Assembly: GCA_947462335.1 (NCBI GenBank)
Contig: OX381721.1
Location: 13,467,910 to 13,531,909 of the forward strand
Length of the DNA: 64,000 bases
Direction of reading: 5' to 3'
Source of the DNA: Harmothoe impar
Taxonomy: Eukaryota > Annelida > Polychaeta > Phyllodocida > Polynoidae
The position numbers and the translations under genes are program-made. This document shows, piece after piece, positions 10,801 to 22,800 of the stretch. Within the stretch, counting starts at the first letter, position 1; the number at the start of each line of letters is the position of its first letter. The notes beneath the pieces are model-generated. The model had not been told where the DNA came from and did no database searches. It worked only from the letters and a program-made list of their open reading frames with translations.

Positions 10801-13800
10801 ATTCTGTTCTCCGTTTATCCCGTTCGCCCTTTATCCCATTCTCCGTTTGTCCCGTTCTCCGTTTATCCCGTTCTCCCTTTATCCCTTTCTCCCTTTATCC
10901 CGTTAGCCTTTTATTCCGTTCGCCGTTTATCCCGTTCACTGTCTATCCCGTTCGCCGTTTATCCCGTTCGCCGTTTATCCCCTTCGCCGTTTATCCCCTT
11001 CGCCGTTTATCCCCTTCGCCGTTTATCCCGTTAGCCGTTTCTCCCGTTAGCCGTTTCTCCCGTTCTCCCTTTCTCCCGTTCTTCGTTCATCACGTTATCC
11101 CTTTATCCCGTTCTCCCTTTATCCCTTTCTCCCGTTCTCCCTTTCTCCCGTTCTTCGTTTCTCCCGTTCGCCCTTTCTCCCGTTCGCCCTTTATCCATTC
11201 TTCGTTTATCCCGTTCTCTGTTTACCCGTTCTCTGTTTACCCGTTCTCCGTTTATCCCGTTCTCTGTTTATCCCCTTCTCCGTTTATCCCCTTCTTCGTT
11301 TATCCCCTTCTCCCTTTATCCCGTTCTCCCTTTATCCCGTTCTCCCTTTCTCCCTTTATCCCGTTCGCCCTTTATCCCGTTCGCCCTTATATCCCGTTCG
11401 CCCTTTATCCCGTTCGCCTCATCCCGTTCGCCATTTATCCCATTAGCTGTTTATCCCATTCTCCCTTTATCCCGTTCTCCCTTTATCCTGCTCCCCTTTC
11501 TCCCGCTCTCCCTTTCTCCCGTTTCCTCTTTTTTAGACCCCTCTTGGGGGGGGGGTCAAAAAAATTCAACCTGTTTTGAGGGAAAAAGCACGCACGTTAC
11601 TATGCTACAACGGGGCGCAAACGCGCACGATTTTCGGCCTGCCGGGGGGGGGGTAAAAAATTTCGACCCCTCTAGGGGGAGGGGTGAACAAATTTCGCGC
11701 GCTCCGCGCGAAATCTCACCACCCCCCCTGTTGTTAAAAAATGAGCACTCCCTTAGCTGCGCGAAAATATATACGTTTACAGTATGGCAAAATGTATGAG
11801 GAAATCAGCCAAGCTGACACTGACAAAACTTTGTCTTTCCATTGTGATAAAGAATACTTACCCTCACTTTCATAAATGAAAAATATAGCCCTATGATCCC
11901 CAATATGTTGTGCGTACAGTGGTATCATTGGTTTATTCCTATGATGATCCAGTCAAATTAAAATGGTATTTATATGAACCAAAGTCTCAAACTGCCCAGT
12001 CCCACTGAAGGCAGTGGGTAATGTGTATTCACTGATAAGGACCAGAATAGCTATAAATACACTGATATGGTAAAGCCACTCAAAAAAAAAGTGGTTTCTC
12101 ATTACCAAGGTCTTAAAAATGTGACGGGGGAGGCTTTTTTTTTATAATTTTTTTTTTTTTTACTCGTGGGCTAAAATGTATGGGATTATGGACGTTTTTC
12201 ATGACCAAAATCCACATTTTAGTAGTTAAGAATTTATGAATCTTTAAAAGTAGGAAAAATATTAGTTATTTCTATTCCACTGCATTACTGGCAGGATAAG
12301 CTTTAATTTGATACCAAATATCCCAATATTTGTCCACTTTTTTATCATATTTTTCATCAAAAATAAGCAAAAAAAAATAAAAGTTTTCCTCAAAAGCTGA
12401 TTTTCATGATGCGCGCGGTGATGAGAACCATTTTATTTTTTTGAGTGGCCTAAAGTTCTGGTTTTCAAACATGAATTATGTCGCTTCTGGTGGGTCTATT
12501 GAGTCAATGTAAACAGCATTGTATTATTCACCTTACCAGCTTTCAGAAAATGTAAAAATATTTTCTAAATTCGCAAGATAAGAATTTCATGTGTTACCCC
12601 TACTATGATTTGTGCAATGCGTTATGCAATGCGTTATTCTGACAGCAGAATCGTTATCTCCAGGAAAAACTGACCCACTTTGATAGGTCACATGCCTTAT
12701 TTGATCAAATTCCAGGCGAGCAGGTGGGTGTGGGCAAGCAGGTGGGTGTGGGCGTCAGCGCCCTGCAGCGCGTAACCACTGTTTTACGTCTCGGCCAAAA
12801 AGTCGATTGGGGCGTCAGCAGCGACACCATCGCAGTTTCCGTTTCGCCATGTCAGACGGCGGCAGGGCGGCATGTGCTACGTGTCCTACGTGTCCATGCC
12901 TTTGCCATCGATCCCCTGTCCCCCCCTCATAATATATAATCATTATATAATCATATATAATCGAATTCCAGGTAATGGCTGTAGATGGGCAGGTGGCTGT
13001 GGGAAAGCAGGTGGCTAGGGGCGAGCAGGTGGCTGTGGGCGTCAGCGCCAGGCAGCCCGTAACCAATGTTTAACGTCTCGGCCCAAAAAGTGAGTCGATT
13101 GGAGCGTTAACAGCGACGGCATCTCCGTTGCCATTTCGCCGTGTCGGTCGGATGCGGGGCGGTGTGTGCTACGTGTCCATGCCTTTGCCCTCGATCTATA
13201 TTGAATTTCACATTCTCCACTATCCCTGCCCCCACTCCCCTTGCTCATGATTCTGTATTTGTTTTCTCCGTTTTCGCGTTCTCCGTTTTCGCATTCTGTT
13301 TTCACGTCCTCTGTTTTCGCATTCTCCGTTTTCACGTTCTTCGTTTTTGTGTTCTCCCTTTTCCCCTTCTCCGTTTATCCCCTTCTCCGTTTATCCCCTT
13401 CTCCGCTTATCCGTTTATCCCCTTCTCCGTTTATCCCCTTCTCCGTTTATCCCGTTTGCCATTTATCCTGTTCGCCGTTTATCCCGTTCGCCGTTTATCC
13501 CGTTTCCGGTTTATCCCATTCCCGGTTTATCCCGTTCTCCCTTTATCCCGTTCTCCCTTTATCCCGTTCTCCCTTTATCCCGTTCTCCCTTTATCCCGTT
13601 CTCCCTTTATTCCGTTCTCCCTTTATCCCGTTCTCCCTTTATCCCGTTCTCCTTTTATCCCGCTCCCCTTTTTCCCGCTCTCCCTTTCTCCCGTTCTCCC
13701 TTTATCCCGTTCGCCGTTTATCCCGTTCTCCGTTTATCCCGTTCTCCGTTTATCCCGTTCTCCCTTTATCCTGTTCTCCCTTTATCCCGTTCTCCCTTAT

Positions 13801-16800
13801 CCCGTTCTCCCTTTATCCCGTTCTCCCTTTATCCCGTTCATCGTTTATCCCGTTCACCATTTATCCCGTTCGCCGTTTATTCCCTTCTCCGTTTATCCCC
13901 TTCTCCGTTTATCCCCTTCTCCGTTTATCCCCTTCTCCGTTTATCCCATTTGCCATTTATCCCGTTTGCCGTTTATTGCGTTAGCCGTTTATCCCGTTCT
14001 CCGTTTATCCCGTTCTTCGTTTATCCCGTTCTCCGTTTGCCGTTTATCCCGTTCGCCGTTTATCCCGTTCGCCGTTTATCCCGTTCTCCGTTTATCGCGT
14101 TCGCCGTTTATCCCGTTTTCCGTTTATCCCGTTCGCCGTTTATCTCGTTCGCCGTTTATCCCGTTCGCCGTTTATCCCGTTCGCCTTTTATCCCGTTCTC
14201 CCTTTATCCCATTCTCCCGTTCTCCGTTTATCCTGTTCTCCGTTTATCCCGTTCTCCGTTTATCCTGTTCTCCCTTTATCCCACTCCCCTTTCTCCCGCT
14301 CTCCCTTAATCCCGTTCTCCCTTTATCCCGTTCGCCCTTTATCCCGTTCTCCCTTCTCCCATTCTCCCTTTATCCCGTTCTCCCTTTATCCCGTTCACCG
14401 TTTATCCCGTTCGCTGTTTATCCGATTCGCCGTTTATCCCCTTCTCCGTTTATCCCCTTCTCCGTTTATCCCCTTCTCCGTTTATCCCGCTCTCCCTTTA
14501 TCCCTTTCGCCGTTTACCGTAAAACCTCGCGTATAAGCCTAACTCCTGTATAAGCCGCACCCCGACTTTGACCCGATCCTATAAGCCGCAGAGGCCCTCT
14601 GAATAGCCCCTGGGAAAAACTCGCGTATTAGCCACACCCCAACCTTTAGCTTTTGGTCTTTGAACAATACATGGAGTCAGAGTCCTCCCGGTGGCCCTGT
14701 GCGGCCTCCTGGCGGCCCCTACCGCCTCCCCATGGCCCGTGGGGCCTCCATGAGTGTTGACAGCTTTCTTACCCCCCCCCCCCCTTCGGCGCATTGACGC
14801 CAAAACCACCCCTAAGCCTGGCACTTAATTCTGAAAGTCGGGTACTGCCAGACTATATTATTATTATTTTAAGGTAATTTTGGATTATTGGGTCTCTGCT
14901 TTTTACTGAGATCTTATCATACTGTTGTCATAGCCTAAATTCGGAAGTCTTCATTGACGTTCATATACAGAACTCATACCCTGGCTAGGTGGCGGGGGGG
15001 GTGCCATTGTTATTAGTGTTAAGATGCTAGCACAGAGTAGCGGTGGTGTGCATTGTCTTAGGGCTGAGGTGCGAATAGGGGGCTTTGACACTGCCCACTC
15101 CCCGTTGTCAGGTGTTTACCCCCCCCAGCCACTCCCCTGCCCTACAGTCTCTGTGGGCTATATTATGGGTATTTTGGAAATGGCAATTTAGAAAAACTCG
15201 CGTATAAGCCGCACCCTGACTTTGAGCCGATCCTATAAGCCGCACTGGCGATCTGACTCGCCTACTAGCCGCGGCTTCTACGCAAGGTTTTACGGTATCT
15301 TGTTCTCCGTTTATCTTGTTCTCCTTATGTCCCATTCTCCTTATGTCCCATTCTCCGTTTATCCCGTTCTCCGTTTATCCCGTTCTCTCTTTATCCCGTT
15401 CTCCTTTTATCCCGTTCTCCCCTTATCCCGTTCTCCCTTTATCCCGTTCACCGTTTATCCCGTTCACCTTTTATCCCGTTCTCCGTTTATCCCGTTCTCC
15501 GTTTATCCCGTTCTCCGTTTATCCTGTTCTCCTTTTATCCCGTTCTCCGTTCATCCCGTTCTCCCTTAATCCCGTTCTCCCTTAATCTCGTTCTCTTTTA
15601 TCCCGTTCTCCCCTTATCCCGTTCTCCCTTTATCCCGTTCACCGTTTATCCCCTTCTCCGTTTATCCCCTTCTCCATTTATCCCTTTCTTCGTTTATCCC
15701 CTTCTCCGTTTATCCCCCTCTCCCGTTCTCCCGTTTGCCGTTTATCCAGTTAGCCGTTCGTCCCGTTCGCCGTTTATCCCGTTCTCCTTTTCTCCGTTCT
15801 CCGTTCATCCCGTTCTCCCTTTATCTCATTCTCCCTTTATCCCATTCGCCGTTTATCCCGTTCGCCGTTTATCCCGTTCGCCGTTTATCCCGTTCGCCGT
15901 TTATCCCCTTCTCCCTTTATCCCCTTCTCCCTTTTTCCCGTTCGCTGTTTATGCCATTCCCCGTTTATCCCCTTCTCCCTTTATCCCGTTCTCCCTTTTT
16001 CTCTTTCGCCGTTTATCCTGTTCGCCGTTTATCCCCTTCTCTCTTTATCCCCTTCTCCATTTATCCCGTTCTCCCTTATCCCGGACTCCCTTTATCCCGT
16101 TCTCCCTTATCCCGTTCTCCCTTTCTCCCTTTCAGTAGTCATTTTAGGTTTTGAAATAGAATTAGATACCTGACAGCTGATTCTTGCAGGATTGGCCGGT
16201 CTATATGTTAGATTCAACCTACCAAAAGTCCTGATGTGTCCTAGGCTTGGCTTTTTTTTTTAGAGCCGTCTTTCGATCTTCACTATGTAGGTGAGCAGGT
16301 GGGTGTGCGAAAGCAGGTGGCTAGGGGCGACAACGTGGCTGTGGGCGTCAGCGCCAGGCATCGTGTAACCGCTGTTTTACGTCTCAGCTGAAAAGCGAGT
16401 CGATCGGAGTGTCAACAGCAACGGCATCTCCGTTTTCGGTTTCGCCGTGTCGGTCAGACGCCCCTGCCTCTGATCCCCCTTTATTGCGTACTTCCTTTAT
16501 CAAGTTCCCCCTTTATCGCGTTCTCCCTTTATCTTCGATTAGATTATCAGAATTAATCTGATAAGCAAGCAAGCAGTAACGCCCGCCTTTATTATGTTAA
16601 ACTTTGTCTTATCCTTTTGTATTTTGCAGGTATCTGGAAAGTGCTATGTATCTCATCTGATAATTCCCACTCAAATCTGTACTGAGGCAACCTGTGATGT
16701 TGCAGATAGGGGGCTGATAGACATGGCCAACTATATGCTAAAGAAGGAACTCATCCAACTTGGTTGGATTCATGTGAGAAACATATATTCTTCATTCTCT

Positions 16801-19800
16801 TTATACTGTATTGATGGGGCCTTTTTATATATTCATAGATTCTTAGTTTTTGCTACTATAGTATATTTGTGTAGAAGAATTTGCAACAAAATATATACTA
16901 TCTTGAATTTTACATGATAGAAACCAATTCAATATACCGTATTTGACGTAATAAGATAGATGTTGTCCCTTAGATGTTAAAAACTATGAATTGACTTTTC
17001 ATTTACAACAGACTCATCCAAGATGGGATGTGTTTCTCTCCTCTGTTGATGTTCACATGCAAAGACATCTCCAGAATCAATGTAAAGAGATGATCGCAGT
17101 TGTGGTTAATCCAAGCCATGTAAAGTATGTAAACACTATGTATTCACCTTGACTATTATTTGATGCCAGTATGCAGCCAACTGAATGCAGATCAATCAAT
17201 TAATTAATAAAACTGTATGGGAAGTTCATGTCCTGCCATTATTGTTGTCCATCAGCATCTGGGCTTATACACTACAAACTAGATTCAAAAAGTAATAATC
17301 CAATATGGATTATGTTGTTATTGCAATATTTGTGCCACTTATGTATGCTATAGATTTACTGCTTACTGTAGATGTGGACCCTGTTATGGTGTGTACCATC
17401 TGACACCTGATGGAATGACTATCGTAACTAGTTGCAGAGCAAAAGGGCCTCACCGTTTGTGCAACAACTATGACCCTTCAACTCTTTACCAAGTAAGTAT
17501 AAAAGGCTGCAAAGGGTAAGCGGATGCACTGCAAAAACGGGTGACAATGGAGAAAATTTGGAAAGAAATATTAAATATCTACTGGGAATACCTTTATATG
17601 TTTGTGTATCAGGCATATATCTTGCTGTCCCATGAATGCCGTATACAAGAAATTCTTCTGGAGGGAGAAATCTTGAAGTATTCCGAAGGCCCCGCGAACT
17701 GTGAAAATGAATTGAAATGTAAAATCATTGAATAATGTTTGCATGACCATAACTTTGGTCGGCAGGTGTGTGAGGTGGCCTCTGCCACTCGCCATTCCGA
17801 CAAGTGTACAGGTGTGTGAGGTGGACTCTGTCCCTGTACATCCCAACCAGTGTACAGTTGTGTGAGATGGACTCTGTCCCTGTCCACCCTGACCACTGGA
17901 CAGGTGGGGGGGGCCTCTGTCGCTCTCCAACCCATCAGTGTACAGATGTGTGAGGTGGCCTCTGCAACTCCCCACTCTGACCAGTGTAAAGGTATGTGAG
18001 GTGGTCTCTGTCCCTGTACATCCTGACCAGTATGCAGGGGGGCTCTGTCCCTGTACACTCCGACCACTGTACAGGTGTGTGAGGGACATCTGTTCCTGTC
18101 CACCCGACCACTGGACAGGTGAGGGGGGGGGGGGGCGCTCTGCCGCTCTCCAACCCAACCAGTGGGCAGGTGAGTGAGGTGGCCTCTGTTGCTCTCCACC
18201 TGACCACTGGACAGGTGAGTAGGAGTCCTGTAGGGGGCTCTGTAAGAAACAATAACTTCCATATATATATCTGTGCATAACCTGGACTCCCCCCAGTGCG
18301 ACCAGCCCAATATTGCGACCGCTTTCGGATAGTCCCAAAGGTGGTTGCAATAGAGGGAGTTGACTACTATTCAATCAGAATGTATTAATTAATCACCCTG
18401 ACCCTAGATCACATGTTTCATGCTTTATGATTATGCTTTACACCCACATTAGTACTAAACCAGTTTCACACTAGTTAAATAATGCTTTCCATCAAGATTA
18501 TTTTGAAACATCTGATTTTCTTCTCTCAGGATGCACAACACTTTGGTTTTGACGATACCATGCCACCCATCGTTGTCTCTGATCTTCGAAGGTAGGATAT
18601 AAGTATTTGCTATTTTGTCGCAGTACCCTAATACATCTTTAGGAATATGTGTCTATGTGTAAATAACCACAATCATGTCTGACAGTTCCTTATTATAGTG
18701 TTACCAAAGACAAGAAAAGGTACTGCAGCCCTCATGTGCGGCAGAGAAGGGTATTGCGGTATTGTTATGCTAATTAGCTAGGTGGTTTTGTAATAATTTT
18801 GACCTTTGTTGTCGGAGCAGGGCACTTCCGACTATAATGTACATGTGACCTAGGACATCCCTCTGACTTTCCTCGGATTTTCCCTCAGGCATCCCGTCAA
18901 CCTGTGCCCTTCCACAGCCCCTGGGCCGGAAGAGCACTGGATAACAGCATATGAAATGTCATGTCTTGTTCACACCTCATTAGCAGAACAATATACCACA
19001 TCAAGCCTTTAAGGTCAAGTCCTCTCATGTCTCTTGTCTACCCCTCTCTATGTCTGTGTAATAACCTTTAATAATCTTTGCCAAATTGTAGCAATCCCAT
19101 TACTCCATGGCCAATTGTGAGTGACTGGGCGCTCATCAAATGGGGACTGCGACAATCTAGTTGGCCCTCATTAGCAGGGACAACCTCTACTCCAACTACC
19201 CCACCAGTTTGGATTGCTACCAACCAAGACAACAGTCCACCATCACCCATCAATACACCATCTGACTGGCCCCCCTTGGCAGGCAAACACTTTGCTACAG
19301 CACCGCGATCACAATCTGTTTGGTCTCCCATCCAGGCCAATGGCCATGCTCCTCAGCAGGATAAGAGCTTAATACCACCCACCAACCGATCTTCTCTCAA
19401 CACCAATGGCTTGCCACCACCTACCAACCAACCACCAACTAATCCACCTGCTCCCAACATCCAACCTCGACCACCACCCAACCTGCCACCAAACTATCCA
19501 CCTGCTCCCAACATCCGACCTCGACCACCACCCAACCTGCCACCAAACTATCCACCTGCTCCCAACATCCGACCTCGCCCACCACCCAACCTGCCACCAA
19601 ACAATCCACCTGCTTCCAACATCCGACCTCGACCACCACCCAACCTGCCACCAAACAATCCACCTGCTCCCAATATCCGACCTCGACCACCACCCAACCT
19701 GCCACCAAACAATCCACTGGTTCCCAACATCCGACCTCAACCACCACCCAACCTGCCACCGACCAATCCACCTGCTTCCAACATCCGACCTCAACCACCA

Positions 19801-22800
19801 CCCAACCTGCCACCGACCAATCCACCTGCTCCCAACATCCGACCTCAACCACCACCCAACCTGCCACCGACCAATCCACCTGCTCCCAACATCCCACCAC
19901 ATAATTTCCCACCCAACATCCAATCACAACCACCGCCCAACCTCCCACCACCCAACGGACCTGCCCCCAACATCCCACTACCGCCCAAAGGACCTGCTCC
20001 CAACCAGGGTAATGGCCAACCACAACCTACCAAACCCCTTGCTTCCCAAAAGACCAAGGTCCCACCACTCCGAACCAATGTGCCTCTTCCCGACCAGGGC
20101 AACATCCAACCACCACCGCCAGCCAACCAAGCAGGTAGCGGCGACCAGGCCAAAGTTCAGACTTCCAGCTCAAGAAAAGTAAGGGTACAACTTAACATAG
20201 CATTATCTATCTGAACCATGCATCTAAACCCGAATGGCATCTCTTGATTCTCTGAAGCACATACCCTTGAAAAGTAATTAATATATCAACCTGAACTACA
20301 AATCATGATGCCAGTTATACTGTCACATTCCATCCTCCATTTTCCATCTGTACAGTGCTATCAATCATCAAATGTCATATTGTGCTTACAGACATTTCCT
20401 AGACCTGAATTAGGTGGTGCTGGTGGCCCTTCAGCTACAAATCATGATTCCAATGAAAAAATGGACAACAATGGTAAGTCCACTATACTGCTAATGGCTA
20501 ACTCTAACAGAAGCAGTACAATACTTCATAGCTTAATTGTTTCTAAAATCATTTTATCAAGGTAAGGGTGCTTTTGACATAAAATCATTCAGTGTCTTAT
20601 AGAAAATAGTCACGGTACAAAACCTATTTATTCCACAGTAAAACATTATCCATATAAGCTCCTATAGCACAAAGATGACTGACCTACACAAAAAAAAACA
20701 AATGTGCTCCAAATAAAGGGGTTTGCATAGAAACTTAGTATTGTTTCCATTGTCATTCAAATCAGGTCCGTTAGCTGATCTCAGGAGAGATGTTGAGTCA
20801 TGTGAACAAGCAATGCGGCTAATATATAACATAGAGAAGCAGCTGTATGATTGTCCAGCACCTCCCAATGAAAATGTCTTACAATTAGAAAGTACACTTG
20901 CAAAGCTGATACCCCTGACTGATGGCATCTTCTATGCCTTAACTCTCGAGTTGGGTGGAAAGGTAATGTCACTACAAGAACTATGTTTTAATGGCATTGA
21001 TGTATATATTGCAGGCTTTCATAATGCAGGCTATTGTTACATTAAGGTGGAATGCTACTAGTACACTCTGAAAACCTTAATGCATACCGTAAAACTTCGC
21101 GTATAAGCCTAACTCGCACCCCGACTTTGGGCCAATCCTATAAGCTGCACCGGCCATCTGATTATGCTGACTTTTGTTCTGTATTATAGGAGCAAAAACT
21201 TGTGTATAAGCCACACCCTGACTTTGGCCACACTAACGATCTAACTCGTGTATATGCTGTGGCTTATACACAAGGTTTTACGGTATATCACTACTGCATG
21301 ACTGGACCTTTTAAGGTTAATAATGTTTTGTATTCTAGAATATAACTCGGTACCTGGAGGCAGGGAAGTTAATTGGCTTCATGAATGGGCCCTGGAGTGA
21401 GCAGCTTCAATGCAAAGTCTTTCCATACAGCATATACTCTAGCAGTGATGTGGAAAAACTTAGCCATAAAGTCATTCCAGGTAATTATTTTTAATTATAC
21501 CTTACCATAGCAAAAATGACCCTGGTCTTTGTACTGGTGTTATAATAAGCGCCAGGGGTATAGGGATCCAAGTTTTTCTTAAGCAGTAGAAGAGGACCTT
21601 GAGTATTATTCACTGCTATTAATTTTGAAGTATAAGAATCAGGACAATATATCTGCACCCTCAGCAAACCTGTCAGATATGTTCTCAAACCTTCTAGTTG
21701 TGTTTTTTTCTATGTTAAAATAAGATAATACTTTTGCAGGCCAACACACCAAACAGAAATGTGACCGCCTTATAAATGAAAATGACAACTCTGTACGGCG
21801 GACAATGGAGAGAGTGAAGCAGGTTGTTGGTGCAGGTGTTGTAAAAGGTGTATGTGTATTCATCAACCCAAACTGTGGAAGTGGGTAAGCAGTGTATTCT
21901 AACAATTATATATCCAGAAATAGATCACATTGTAATCGGTAAATGTCCTCCTGGTCTTCTGCTGTATATATTGACATCCTCATGGTCTGCTGCTGTATTG
22001 TAATCTTGATGTCTTTATTTGGTTTTCAGTGCAATCACTTTGATGATTTCCTGTCATGATAGAACATTTTCATTCTAGGTTTTATGAACAATTGCCAGAA
22101 AATGAGGAAACTAAGGCACAGTTAGACTGTTATCTCATTCAGGGAAGACCTACAGGCCAAGTTGCCTCTTCTTGCTTTCTGAAAAAACAATTCAAATTCC
22201 TGTCAAACATTTCCAACAACCACAAGGCAGCATATACCACACACAATGGTAAAGAAAGTAAAACAGCGTCTGTTAAGCTGGCTGAACATCTGTCGTTTAC
22301 ACCTGGCAAGGGTTGTAGGCCTAAATCCTGTAGAAACAGGCTAATTAGAGCAATTCTAGAGGGGTCAGAAGGAGAGAAAGTATTTGCTTTAAAAGACACT
22401 ATGAAAGCAATAGTCAATAATTCCCACAGCACTCCCTTGAAAGCGCCTGATGATGTTAATGTTTCTAATGAAACACACTCACAGCAACAACCACAGCCGA
22501 AAAGGAGACGCATACAGGGCGCAACAGCTAACATGAATTCGCTAAAGGACCACGCACACAGGACACCATATTTAAAGTTCTCTGCGAGTATCATGAATAC
22601 CAATGTACCTAATACCATTTTACTACGCTCTTCAAACAAAATGAGAGACTTATACATTATGAATGATTATTTTCAAGAGAGTGGGGACCTAAAAACGAAC
22701 ATATTTGTTAATGTAGTTAGATACAACAAACCAATAAGATACGCGTGTTCATGCTTTGTTCACACAAGACTGCAAGCTGAAAGCCTTCATACTGACACCC

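Noticed and set aside
13241..13984. Possible antifreeze- or collagen-like repeat protein
   Set aside because: The periodicity is at the DNA level (16 bp, not a multiple of 3), and neighbouring units change frame freely.
10545..16154. Long + strand ORFs (up to 470 codons) rich in SPFIPFSLYPV-type repeats
   Set aside because: They are the 16-bp satellite read in three equivalent frames and lack coding constraint or non-repeat domains.
17571..18374. 267-, 233- and 105-codon reverse-strand ORFs
   Set aside because: They follow the ~60-bp minisatellite of intron 4 and overlap each other in several frames.
19369..20153. Reverse-strand Trp/Gly-rich ORFs and an alternative + strand His-rich frame over exon 6
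   Set aside because: All arise from the 54-bp proline repeat. The chosen frame is the only one that splices in phase on both sides.
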